A stretch of 41,590 nt of DNA from Ewingella americana ATCC 33852 (GTDB lineage: Bacteria > Pseudomonadota > Gammaproteobacteria > Enterobacterales > Enterobacteriaceae). The notes below the pieces were generated by a model. The model was not told where the DNA came from. It saw only the letters and a list, made by a program, of their open reading frames with translations, and made no database searches. The position numbers and the translations under genes are program-made. Shown here piece after piece: positions 27,007 through 33,941 of this stretch (position 1 is its first letter; the number at the start of each line of letters is the position of its first letter). The stretch spans positions 1 to 41,590 of the forward strand of contig NZ_JMPJ01000023.1 of NCBI RefSeq assembly GCF_000735345.1, read 5' to 3'.

Positions 27007-28347
27007 ATGAGCAATCAAAGCGGCCCGCGGCCCTTTATTTTGTTTGGTTTTATGATGAATGTGGTGGGGCATATTTCCGCTGGACTGTGGCGGCACCCTG
27101 AGGATCAGGCGCATCGTTATACCGACATTCATTACTGGGTTGAGGTGGCCAAACTGCTGGACGACGCGGGCTTCGACGCGCTGTTTATCGCCGACGCCCT
27201 CGGGCAGCTCGACGTTTACCAGCAGCAGCCGAACGCGGCTCTGCGCCACGCCGCGCAGATGCCAGTTAATGACCCGATGCTGCTGGTGTCAGCCATGGCT
27301 GCGGCTACTCGCCACTTGGGTTTCGGCATCACGGTCTCCACCACTTATGAGCAGCCTTACCTGCTGGCGCGCAAATTCACCACCCTCGACCATCTGACCA
27401 ATGGCCGGGTGGCGTGGAATGTGGTGACGTCTATGCTGGATTCCGCCGCGCGCAATTTGGGGCTGACCCAGCAACTTCCTCATGATGAAAGATATGACCG
27501 CGCGAAGGAGTTTCTCGACGTGGCGCGCAAGCTGTGGGAGTCGTCGTGGGAAGATGGCGCGGTGCGGCGCGATAAAGCCGCCGGAGTCTATACCGACCCC
27601 ACCAAGGTGCATCCGATTCACCATCACGGGCGCTATTATCAGGTGCCGGACGCCCATCTGAGTGAGCCCAGCCCGCAGCGCACACCGGTGCTGTTTCAGG
27701 CTGGAACCTCTTCGCGCGGCAGCCAATTTGCCGCCGCCAATGCCGAAGTGGTGTTTATGGCAGGGCTAACGCCCGAGGCGATTCGCAAGGATATAGCCAC
27801 CATTCGCACGCTGGCGGCAGAGATTGGCCGCGACCCCAACTCGCTGCGGTTTATCGCCGCCGTGACCGTGGTGACGGGCGCGACGGATGAGCGGGCCGAG
27901 GCGCGGTATGAGGATTTTCAGCAGTACATCAGTGAAGAAGCGGCGCTGGCGCTATTTTCCGCATGGACCGGTATTGACTGGTCGCAGTACGACCTCGATC
28001 GCCCGCTGGAATATATTGAAACCGACGCCTGCCGCTCCGCGCTCGCTAGCTTGACGCGCATTGACGCCGGTCGCCAATGGACCCTACGACAAGCCGCGCG
28101 CTACATCGGCATTGGCGGATTGCACCCCACTTTGGTCGGCGGCCCAAGCTCCATTGCCGACCAGCTAGAGAGCTTCGCCAGCCAGTCCGGCGTCGATGGT
28201 TTCAACCTTGGTTACGCCATCACCCCCGGCAGTTTCGTGGATTTCGTACAGTTCGTCATGCCAGAATTAACCGCCCGAGGCCGGGTGAAACCCCGCCCCG
28301 CAACGGCGGAGACATTGCGGGGGAGGTTGTTTGGGGGATTGGTTTAA
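27007..28347 (+). CDS. NtaA/DszA-type FMNH2-dependent monooxygenase, second copy
   Basis: 446 residues from the ATG at 27007 behind TTGAGGAGCATGCC. FMMNVVGHISAGLWRHPEDQ, FDALFIADALGQLDVYQ, FTTLDHLTNGRVAWNVVTSM, HLSEPSPQRTPVLFQAGTSS and DGFNLGYAITPGSFVDFV align well with the monooxygenase at 15508, so the two are paralogous family members but clearly not recent duplicates. It would use reduced FMN to cleave a C-S or C-N bond in the compound brought in by the ribose-type transporter of the same operon. Its stop codon overlaps that of the opposing repeat-protein gene, and no terminator lies between them. Confidence 0.85.
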   Translation: MSNQSGPRPFILFGFMMNVVGHISAGLWRHPEDQAHRYTDIHYWVEVAKLLDDAGFDALFIADALGQLDVYQQQPNAALRHAAQMPVNDPMLLVSAMAAATRHLGFGITVSTTYEQPYLLARKFTTLDHLTNGRVAWNVVTSMLDSAARNLGLTQQLPHDERYDRAKEFLDVARKLWESSWEDGAVRRDKAAGVYTDPTKVHPIHHHGRYYQVPDAHLSEPSPQRTPVLFQAGTSSRGSQFAAANAEVVFMAGLTPEAIRKDIATIRTLAAEIGRDPNSLRFIAAVTVVTGATDERAEARYEDFQQYISEEAALALFSAWTGIDWSQYDLDRPLEYIETDACRSALASLTRIDAGRQWTLRQAARYIGIGGLHPTLVGGPSSIADQLESFASQSGVDGFNLGYAITPGSFVDFVQFVMPELTARGRVKPRPATAETLRGRLFGGLV

Positions 28348-28760
28348 TCATTCCGCGTATCCTGCCCGCCAAAAATGTTCTCTTGGCTGATTGAGGAGTG
28401 GCCGTCGCTGTAGCGGATGTCTTGGCCGCCGAAGATATTGGCTTGGCTGGTGGAGCTGCTGCCGTCGCTGTTTTGGGTGTCTTGCCCGCCAAAAATATTC
28501 GACTGGCTGCTGGAGGTGGTGCCATCGCTGAAGCGGGTGTCTTGGCCGCCGAAGATGTTGGCTTGGCTGCTGGAGCTGCGCCCGTCGCTGTAACGAGTGT
28601 CTAATCCGCCAAAGATGTTTTTCTGGCTGGTGGAGGTGGTGCCGTTGTCATAGGTGCAGTCGTAGCCGTCGAAAATGTTCTTCTGGCAGCTGTCGGCGAA
28701 GGCGGCATTGGCCACGCCCATCGTGAATATGGTGGTTAGAAATATTGATTTGAAACGCAT
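28344..28760 (-). CDS. Secreted protein made of 20-residue tandem repeats
   Basis: 138 residues from the ATG at 28760 (AGAGGGAAGCT precedes it; an ATG 30 bases upstream is less likely). A signal peptide (MRFKSIFLTTIFTMGVANAAFA, about 22 residues) is followed by DSC and then, from residue 26 to the end, five full and one shortened copy of a 20-residue unit, consensus QxNIFGGQDTRYSDGxSSSS. Two Cys (25 and 35) could form a disulfide near the start. The regular spacing of Gln, Asn, Gly and Ser suggests a small beta-solenoid; curlin repeats share a Gln/Asn/Ser logic but a different motif. Homologues are not recognised. No attachment or export signal other than Sec is visible. Confidence 0.75.
   Translation of the reverse strand: MRFKSIFLTTIFTMGVANAAFADSCQKNIFDGYDCTYDNGTTSTSQKNIFGGLDTRYSDGRSSSSQANIFGGQDTRFSDGTTSSSQSNIFGGQDTQNSDGSSSTSQANIFGGQDIRYSDGHSSISQENIFGGQDTRND
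28347..28685 (-). repeat. 60-bp coding tandem repeat, about 5.6 copies
   Basis: The coding repeat of the secreted protein, with a 60-base period in frame. Units vary in the third codon position and in the QxN and DGxSS residues, so the repeat is old or under selection for amino-acid pattern rather than a recent slippage product. The last unit stops after 13 residues (QENIFGGQDTRND). Confidence 0.8.
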
Positions 28761-29004
28761 AGCTTCCCTCTGCTCAATGAACCTCAACACACTGCTTCAG
28801 ATGCTATCTCTTTATGTAAAATCTACGATGTAATGGAATCATCAAAGTATGTAAATCTCGGTATTGAAACACCAAGTTGTTCAGAACTATGGAATTTCCG
28901 TCGAAAATAATCTGAGAGATTCGTCTTATTCCGAGTGCGCGCCGCAGGCTTCGCCTTCCAACATATTTGCTTACCGCATTGCCGCCCTTTGACCGGGAAA
29001 TCGC
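28761..29004. other. Gene-free AT-rich to mixed spacer upstream of the type III cargo genes
   Basis: This 240-base stretch lies between two divergent genes. It holds the leader and Shine-Dalgarno sequence of the repeat protein on the minus strand and otherwise no gene that can be supported. Short open frames on the minus strand across 28804-29034 cross the hrp-like box and have no Shine-Dalgarno sequence. Confidence 0.5.
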
Positions 29005-29033
29005 GGAACCAACTCCCCACGCATTGCTACTCA
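29005..29033 (+). promoter_or_regulatory. hrp box (HrpL-type ECF sigma promoter)
   Basis: GGAACC (29005-29010), 16 bases, then CTACTCA (29027-29033). The HrpL consensus is GGAACC-N15/16-CCACNNA, so only one base of the -10 block differs and the spacing is correct. It lies about 40 bases upstream of the chaperone start, in a gap between genes and pointing at the chaperone-effector pair. Confidence 0.62.
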
Positions 29034-29075
29034 CACAGCGATAAGGCTTTTTACCCTGTGAAGAGGAGATGGGTG

Positions 29076-29528
29076 ATGCAACCGACCTTTAGTGATGTGT
29101 TAACTCCGCTGTTTAAGTATTTGGGAAGTCAGCCCTCGGTGACCGGCCATGAAGAGGCTTTTGAGCTGATGATGCGCTCCGGGCTGACCATTGCGCTGCA
29201 AGATTATCCCGCCGGAAATTTGACCATGAGCTGTAATCTGCCCTTTGCCGTTGAGGAAGAGCGCGCTCAGGCCATGCTGCTGGAGCTGTTGCAGGTCAAT
29301 ATCATGAACTTGCTTTCGCCACCTATCATCATTGCCGCCACCGGCGCGGGTGATGAGATTGTGCTGTGGGCGCGCCTGCCGTGGGAAGGGATGACGGCGG
29401 ACCAGTTGATCAACCTGTATGAGCGTTTTGCCCACTATGCCGAGACGGTAAACAAGCGCCTGACCACCCCTGCGCAAATTCCTGAGCCGCAGACGGATGC
29501 GTCACGCCAGACCGCCGACGCCCAGTAA
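29076..29528 (+). CDS. Type III secretion chaperone, CesT-like
   Basis: 150 residues from the ATG at 29076 behind AGAGGAGATGGGTG. It has the size and pattern of class I chaperones: FSDVLTPLFKYLG at the start, FELMMRSGLTIALQDYP and LTMSCNLPFAVEEERAQAMLLELLQVNIMNLL in the middle, then AGDEIVLWARLPWEGMTADQLINLYERFAHYAE. Overall acidic, with no membrane segment or signal peptide. Such proteins dimerise and bind the N-terminal region of one effector to keep it unfolded for secretion. The next gene, 36 bases downstream, is the obvious partner. No secretion apparatus gene is present in the window. Confidence 0.75.
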   Translation: MQPTFSDVLTPLFKYLGSQPSVTGHEEAFELMMRSGLTIALQDYPAGNLTMSCNLPFAVEEERAQAMLLELLQVNIMNLLSPPIIIAATGAGDEIVLWARLPWEGMTADQLINLYERFAHYAETVNKRLTTPAQIPEPQTDASRQTADAQ

Positions 29529-29564
29529 CCCCTTCTTTTATTCAATTTCTAAGGCTCTAACATT

Positions 29565-30548
29565 ATGAATCCCGGCAATATTCCTTCTTATGGCGGAAGT
29601 TATTCCCATTATGGTAACTATGGAAATCAGAGTGCCTCGTCCAGCGCACCTGTCGCGCCCCAGCCTTCTACCGTGCATGGCTCCATGCCGGAAACGTCGC
29701 TGAGGCTGCGCGGCCAGTACAGCAACGCGGTGACGCAGGTCAAACCGCAAACCTTGCAGAACCTGCAACTGGCGGATCAGATCCAGAAAGAGACTCAGCG
29801 CTATCTGCCACACGGCGCGGGCAACCAATGGCTGTCGGTAGTTCATTCGCAGGGGGAGAGTTATGCCCGTGGGCACTTGGCCCGTGAGTATAAAAAGGAG
29901 TTTCGCAAACAGGCACCGCAGTTGGACAGAACCTACAACAGCGCGCGCACGGCAGCGACTCTGCAAGGGGGGAACTGTCAGGAGTTTGCCGACGTGGCTT
30001 ATACCCTGTTGGCGGCGCGCGGGGCCAAGTCTCCGGTGTCCAACGTCTCTTATAAGAATGACCATATTTTGGTGATGCTGGGTGACCCGCGCGAAAGCAG
30101 CAGAGATATCGCGCTGGTTGATGCCTGGCCGCACGTTCCGGTCGCCACCACGCTGCGCAACTCGCACATCAACCCTAACGATCTGGTGGTCAAAAAGCAG
30201 TTCAACAGTCAGCTTGGTGACCCGAACGCACAGTGGGCGCTGAGTGGTATACAGCCGATGTCTAACACTGAGGTCAACCAACGCATGATGGCGCAGGGCT
30301 TCCCGGCGATTGGTCCCGCGCTGGTGAAGGATCTGGCGGAAGGTTTGCAAGAGCAAGGCTTACAACTGTATGACGTGCGCAGTCTCTCCGCTGACCCGAG
30401 CCTGAAATATACCGATGGTTATCATCAGCCGACCTCTTTCGACGCCATGAGCAGCAGCCAACTGGCGGGGAAAATGTCGGTAGTGCGCGAGTACAACCAA
30501 AAAGTCAGCAGCAATCCGGGGCTGTATGGCCGTTTTAAAGATGTCTAA
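29565..30548 (+). CDS. Candidate type III effector with Cys-His-Asp (transglutaminase/papain-like) triad
   Basis: 327 residues. The first 40 residues are rich in Ser, Gly, Tyr, Asn and Pro and low in charge, as in type III secretion signals; there is no Sec signal. The core has GGNCQEFADVAYTLLAARG (Cys138), YKNDHILVMLGD (His167) and IALVDAWPH (Asp186). This C, H, D order and local context is that of transglutaminase-like and papain-fold proteases and toxins, as in HopX/AvrPphE-type effectors. A predicted helical region (about 60-130) precedes it. It follows the chaperone gene under the same hrp-like promoter. Its target is unknown; the enzymatic class is inferred from the triad only. Confidence 0.65.
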   Translation: MNPGNIPSYGGSYSHYGNYGNQSASSSAPVAPQPSTVHGSMPETSLRLRGQYSNAVTQVKPQTLQNLQLADQIQKETQRYLPHGAGNQWLSVVHSQGESYARGHLAREYKKEFRKQAPQLDRTYNSARTAATLQGGNCQEFADVAYTLLAARGAKSPVSNVSYKNDHILVMLGDPRESSRDIALVDAWPHVPVATTLRNSHINPNDLVVKKQFNSQLGDPNAQWALSGIQPMSNTEVNQRMMAQGFPAIGPALVKDLAEGLQEQGLQLYDVRSLSADPSLKYTDGYHQPTSFDAMSSSQLAGKMSVVREYNQKVSSNPGLYGRFKDV

Positions 30549-30570
30549 ACGCCGTTAATCGCAGCAAATG

Positions 30571-30592
30571 TGCCGCCACGCCCGTGGCGGCA
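30571..30592. repeat. GC-rich palindrome downstream of the effector gene
   Basis: TGCCGCCACG-CC-CGTGGCGGCA forms a perfect 10-bp stem with a two-base centre. It lies 23 bases after the effector stop and 14 bases before the opposing gene ends. No U tract follows on either strand, so it is at best an inefficient terminator. The same TGCCGCCACG arm recurs at 31458-31467. Confidence 0.6.
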
Positions 30593-30605
30593 TTGTGCAC
30601 ACTGG

Positions 30606-31337
30606 CTAGGTGCGGTGCTGACGCCGATAGTGGATCAGTACGTGGCTGTTGTCATCTTTGTCATTGAGCGAGCACCCTGTGCCTACTTGCGTGTTGGCAA
30701 AGGCCACCACAGGACCGGGGCGCATGTCTTTAGGGCCGTTTTCGAAGCTATTGACGAAGTGCCCGGTGCCTGCCCACACCAAGGTTTTCGACGCACCAAT
30801 CGCACGCTCCTCCCTCTCCGCCGCGGCGTTCCACGCAATATTCAAGGCTAAGCGCCTGTTCATGTAATTGATGGCTTCCAGTGGGTTTTTCGGCGCGCCG
30901 CCCGCCATATGGCGGTCAATCCCCGCCACGGCAATCCCAGCGTTATGCACTTCAGCGAGTGCGCTGGCAATGCTCTCAACCCAAGCCTCGCCGTGTGTCG
31001 GTGCCCAAGCATTGTGGATGAAGTCTTTGATGGCGTTTTTGCCGCCCGCCAGTGCTTCGCGGAACGCCGCGTTGTCGCTGAATTTAACGAATTCTATGGC
31101 CAGTAAATCGACCCCAGCCTGTTTCAGCTCTTTGGCGGATCTACCCACTAACTCAGGAATAAAACACTGGCCGTGGACATCGCCCAAGTAGGTAACTTTA
31201 TTGTCTTTACACAGCGTCGCCAGCATTTTAACTGGGTCATTCACCGGCGGCCTGATTTTGATAAAGGGGTGAATGCCGCCGCGAACGATCTGCGGAGTGT
31301 ACTGAATTCGGTTCGATTGACCGATGGAGGAAAACAT
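30606..31337 (-). CDS. EreA/ChaN/Tiki-superfamily protein, possible HopBA1-like effector
   Basis: 243 residues without a signal peptide or membrane segment. TYLGDVHGQCFIPELV (His55), VDLLAIEFVKF (Glu82), AVAGIDRHMAGG and TLVWAGTGHFVNSF (His193) form the paired His/Glu pattern of the erythromycin-esterase/ChaN/Pasteurella-toxin-C2/Tiki fold. The plant-pathogen effector HopBA1 belongs to this superfamily and has a similar size. It converges on the candidate effector gene. A hrp-box-like sequence with a spacing one base too short lies at 31368-31394, about 30 bases upstream of the start. A housekeeping hydrolase or haem-binding role cannot be excluded. Confidence 0.6.
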   Translation of the reverse strand: MFSSIGQSNRIQYTPQIVRGGIHPFIKIRPPVNDPVKMLATLCKDNKVTYLGDVHGQCFIPELVGRSAKELKQAGVDLLAIEFVKFSDNAAFREALAGGKNAIKDFIHNAWAPTHGEAWVESIASALAEVHNAGIAVAGIDRHMAGGAPKNPLEAINYMNRRLALNIAWNAAAEREERAIGASKTLVWAGTGHFVNSFENGPKDMRPGPVVAFANTQVGTGCSLNDKDDNSHVLIHYRRQHRT

Positions 31338-31367
31338 AGTTCTTGCACCTGTAGGGGAGTGTCTTTG

Positions 31368-31394
31368 TTAGTGGCGGGGGAGGAATTTAGTTCC
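31368..31394 (-). promoter_or_regulatory. Imperfect hrp-box-like sequence upstream of the EreA/ChaN-like gene
   Basis: On the minus strand GGAACT (31389-31394) is followed after 14 bases by CCACTAA (31368-31374). The -10 block matches CCACNNA fully and the -35 block differs in one base, but the spacer is one base shorter than the usual 15-16. Confidence 0.35.
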
Positions 31395-31451
31395 TTTTTT
31401 TGGCGGGTCGAATGTGTAACTTGGATCGAGGTTTTGTGATGTCTGATGAAT

Positions 31452-31488
31452 AGAGAGTGCCGCCACGTCATGCGTGGTGGCACTCTCT
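31452..31488. repeat. Long perfect-arm palindrome beside the cupin gene
   Basis: The arms AGAGAGTGCCGCCACG (31452-31467) and CGTGGTGGCACTCTCT (31473-31488) give 16 pairs including one G-U around a five-base loop. It lies 12 bases after the minus-strand cupin stop, where a terminator is expected, but no U tract follows on either strand. It shares the TGCCGCCACG core with the palindrome at 30571. Confidence 0.65.
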
Positions 31489-31500
31489 GGCGTGAAAGGA

Positions 31501-31947
31501 TTAGAACGGTGTTGGGCCAAGTACGGTGACGGCGAGGCTTTCGCCTATCGCGCCAAGACGCTCGAAATCCTGCGCGGCGATCAGGCGCAGGGCAATTTCG
31601 ACGCCGCCCGGCGTGCAGGTCATCAACAAGCGCATCGGCTGGTCAGTCCGGTTAGCCCATGCGTGCGGAATGCCTCGTTTTAGCAGCAGGCTGTCGCCGG
31701 TTTTGGCATCAATCACCTCATCGCCATAGGCAATGCGCGCGGTGCCTTCCAGCACCAGCGCGTATTCATCTTCATTGGCATGCACGTGCAGCGGGGTGCC
31801 GTCGCCGGGCTGCGAAATAATTTCGACTACTGAGTAAAGCCCGCCGGTTTCTTCAGCAGAAACGCGGATCAAACAAGATTCGCCGGGACGGGTTTGCAGC
31901 CATTCCGGCTGAGCTTCGAGGGAGGCAGAGTGTGAGGATGTGTTCAA
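31501..31947 (-). CDS. Cupin-domain protein
   Basis: About 148 residues if it starts at TTG 31947 (AGGG seven bases upstream). A longer frame from GTG 32028 has no Shine-Dalgarno sequence, so the start is uncertain. The cupin motifs are clear: GDGTPLHVHANEDEYALVLEG holds the two His and Glu metal ligands, and GDSLLLKRGIPHAWANRTDQP holds the third His. The fold is a single-domain beta-barrel that usually binds one metal. Substrate and role are unknown; many such proteins are dioxygenases, isomerases or sensors. It stands alone, divergent from trpC. Confidence 0.75.
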   Translation of the reverse strand: MNTSSHSASLEAQPEWLQTRPGESCLIRVSAEETGGLYSVVEIISQPGDGTPLHVHANEDEYALVLEGTARIAYGDEVIDAKTGDSLLLKRGIPHAWANRTDQPMRLLMTCTPGGVEIALRLIAAQDFERLGAIGESLAVTVLGPTPF

Positions 31948-32265
31948 AGTCGTGGCCCTATATGAATAAGTAGAGTGGGTCGTGAAATTGTGTATAAAAC
32001 AAACCACTCTACGCTGTTCCGGACTCACGGCTTATGGCGGCAGTGTAATTATCTGCAACAAAGGGTGTGGGAGTTTTTGGGCAGAATATTCAAATAATAA
32101 TGTTTTATCAGCAGCTTAGTTTGAACACTTTTGTCACAAATCGGCAGTAAGCTGGGGAGTGGCGCTCAAGCAGTCGATTGATATACTGCGGCGCAGGCAT
32201 TCGTGATGCCGACCCTACGCATAATCAGAATTTCTAAGACCTATAACCTGAATCTGGAGAGTACC

Positions 32266-33051
32266 GTGTCAGACATCCTTGCCAAAATCATCGCCGTGAA
32301 GCGTGAAGAAGTCGCCGCTGCCAAAAAAGCGGTTTCCGTGGCGCAGCTTACCGAGCAGGCTGCCCAGCAAAATCACCGTGACTTTGTGGCGGCTCTGCGT
32401 AATAAGCGCGATGAAGGCGTGGCAGGGGTGATTGCCGAAGTTAAAAAGGCCAGCCCTTCGAAAGGTTTGATTCGCCCGAACTTCATTCCAAAAGAGATCG
32501 CGGCTTCTTACGAGAAGGGTGGCGCAGCCTGCCTGTCCGTGCTGACCGATGAGCAGTTCTTCCAAGGCAGCGCGGCTTATCTGGCCGAAGCCCGTGCCGC
32601 CTGTGGCCTGCCGGTGCTGCGCAAGGACTTTATGGTTGACCCTTATCAGGTGCTGGAAGCCCGTGCGATGGGCGCTGACTGTATCCTGCTGATTGTCTCC
32701 GCGCTGGAAGATGCTCAGATGCAGGAGCTGGAAGCGCAGGCTCACGAGCTGGGGATGTCCGTGCTGGTGGAAGTACACGACGCCGAAGAGCTGGAGCGTT
32801 CGTTGAAGCTGACCACGCCGCTGATTGGCGTGAATAACCGCAATTTGCGCACTTTCGAAACCACCATTGAAACGACCATTAACCTGCTGACTCAGCTGCC
32901 GTCAGACCGCATGGTGGTCACCGAGTCGGGCATCGCGACTCGCGAACACGTGATCCGCTTGCGCGAAGCCAAGGTTAACAGCTTCTTAGTGGGCGAAGCC
33001 TTTATGCGTGCCGAAGATCCGGGCGCAGAACTGGCGAGATTGTTCTTCTGA
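32266..33051 (+). CDS. trpC: Stand-alone indole-3-glycerol phosphate synthase
   Basis: 261 residues from GTG 32266 behind CTGGAGAGTACC; an in-frame ATG 63 bases upstream lacks a Shine-Dalgarno sequence. The TrpC fingerprint is complete: [86 protein letters not shown] and [15 protein letters not shown]. The catalytic Lys and Glu residues of the barrel are all in place. It closes the indole ring from CdRP in tryptophan synthesis. It lacks the PRAI (TrpF) half found in the E. coli TrpCF fusion and looks more like the single-domain enzymes of beta-proteobacteria and pseudomonads. No other trp gene is adjacent. Confidence 0.92.
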   Translation: MSDILAKIIAVKREEVAAAKKAVSVAQLTEQAAQQNHRDFVAALRNKRDEGVAGVIAEVKKASPSKGLIRPNFIPKEIAASYEKGGAACLSVLTDEQFFQGSAAYLAEARAACGLPVLRKDFMVDPYQVLEARAMGADCILLIVSALEDAQMQELEAQAHELGMSVLVEVHDAEELERSLKLTTPLIGVNNRNLRTFETTIETTINLLTQLPSDRMVVTESGIATREHVIRLREAKVNSFLVGEAFMRAEDPGAELARLFF

Positions 33052-33077
33052 TGTAAAAAATAGCTCGCCTTCAGCGA

Positions 33078-33108
33078 CAAAAAAACCAGCCAATCGGCTG
33101 GTTTTTTG
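33078..33108. terminator. Bidirectional Rho-independent terminator
   Basis: ACCAGCC (33085-33091) and GGCTGGT (33096-33102) form a 7-bp stem with a four-base loop. It is flanked by seven A on the left and six T on the right, so it works on both strands. It serves trpC and the opposing gene at 33156. Confidence 0.85.
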
Positions 33109-33155
33109 CTTTATGGAGTCGGTGGCGAAAACGGGATTGACGCCAAAACGGACTC

Positions 33156-33797
33156 TTATGATTTTACTTTTTCAATCTTGCCGCAGGCGATTGGCAGGGT
33201 GGTGCTGGTGGTGTAATGACCCACTTCACCCGCCACGGTAGCTGGCAATTTCAGGCTGTCTGGTACGCCGTGAACGTACAGCACGCGTTTATCCAAATCG
33301 ATTTTGCCGCCTTTAAAGGTCTCGCCGAATTTCTTCTCCAATGCGGCCAGTGGGACGACTTTGGTGTACTCGTAGCTGCCGTCTTTGTCAGCGTGCGGGT
33401 AGTTATCGGTTGGGATATTCATCTTATGCGGCGCATCATCGAACGGCACCATAGTGGTACCTGAAACGGCTTCAGTCTCAGCTAAGTCAATGAAACCATC
33501 TCCGTTTTTGTCCTGTGCGGCAGTCACGCAACTGGCGTTTTGGCCGTTAGGGTAGCCGTGGAAATGCTCCCAGTGCATGATGCTCGGCGGGGTGTTTTTC
33601 ATCTTAATATGGACAACCAGCTTGTCGCCTTCAACTTTGAAGGTGGCGTCGCCAACCGGCGATGTACCGATTTTATCCGCGTTTACTGCGGTCAGATGTG
33701 CCTTGTATTCTTCCTGTTTCGCCGCCTGCGCGCTCATCGCGCAACCCGCCAACACTGCTAAGAGTAAAGTTTTCTTAACCATTTTATCCATCATCAT
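33156..33797 (-). CDS. Periplasmic protein with an EF-hand-type calcium loop
   Basis: 213 residues; a start at ATG 33782 would give 208 residues and the same signal peptide (MVKKTLLLAVLAGCAMSAQA). DKNGDGFIDLAE is a canonical 12-residue EF-hand loop (Asp at 1, Asn at 3, Asp at 5, Gly at 6, Ile at 8, Glu at 12). IMHWEHFHGYPNG and LYVHGVPDSLKLPATV are conserved-looking His-rich segments, and two Cys (in NASCVTA and PIACGK) could form a disulfide. HWEHFHG recalls CHRD-like domains, but the match is weak. The function is unknown. It shares a bidirectional terminator with trpC. Confidence 0.75.
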   Translation of the reverse strand: MMMDKMVKKTLLLAVLAGCAMSAQAAKQEEYKAHLTAVNADKIGTSPVGDATFKVEGDKLVVHIKMKNTPPSIMHWEHFHGYPNGQNASCVTAAQDKNGDGFIDLAETEAVSGTTMVPFDDAPHKMNIPTDNYPHADKDGSYEYTKVVPLAALEKKFGETFKGGKIDLDKRVLYVHGVPDSLKLPATVAGEVGHYTTSTTLPIACGKIEKVKS

Positions 33798-33941
33798 TAG
33801 GTTCTCTATTGTCTCATTATTGTTAATACATGCATTAGAAATGCATGTATTTCTATCTTAGAATAAAAATGTTAATTGCCAAGAAATTAAACATGCATCT
33901 AAAATGCAACTTGTAACATAACAATAAAATAAAGAGGCAAT

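Noticed and set aside
28347-28685. Regular 60-base repeats, considered as a CRISPR or satellite array.
   Set aside because: The repeat is in frame with a gene, has no spacers, varies at third codon positions and encodes a secreted protein.
28804-29034. Minus-strand frame of 76 codons upstream of the chaperone gene.
   Set aside because: No Shine-Dalgarno sequence, no recognised family, and it overlaps the hrp-like box.
31504-31520. Rho-independent terminator for the cupin gene.
   Set aside because: The strong palindrome at 31452-31488 has no U tract on either strand, so it is listed as a repeat.
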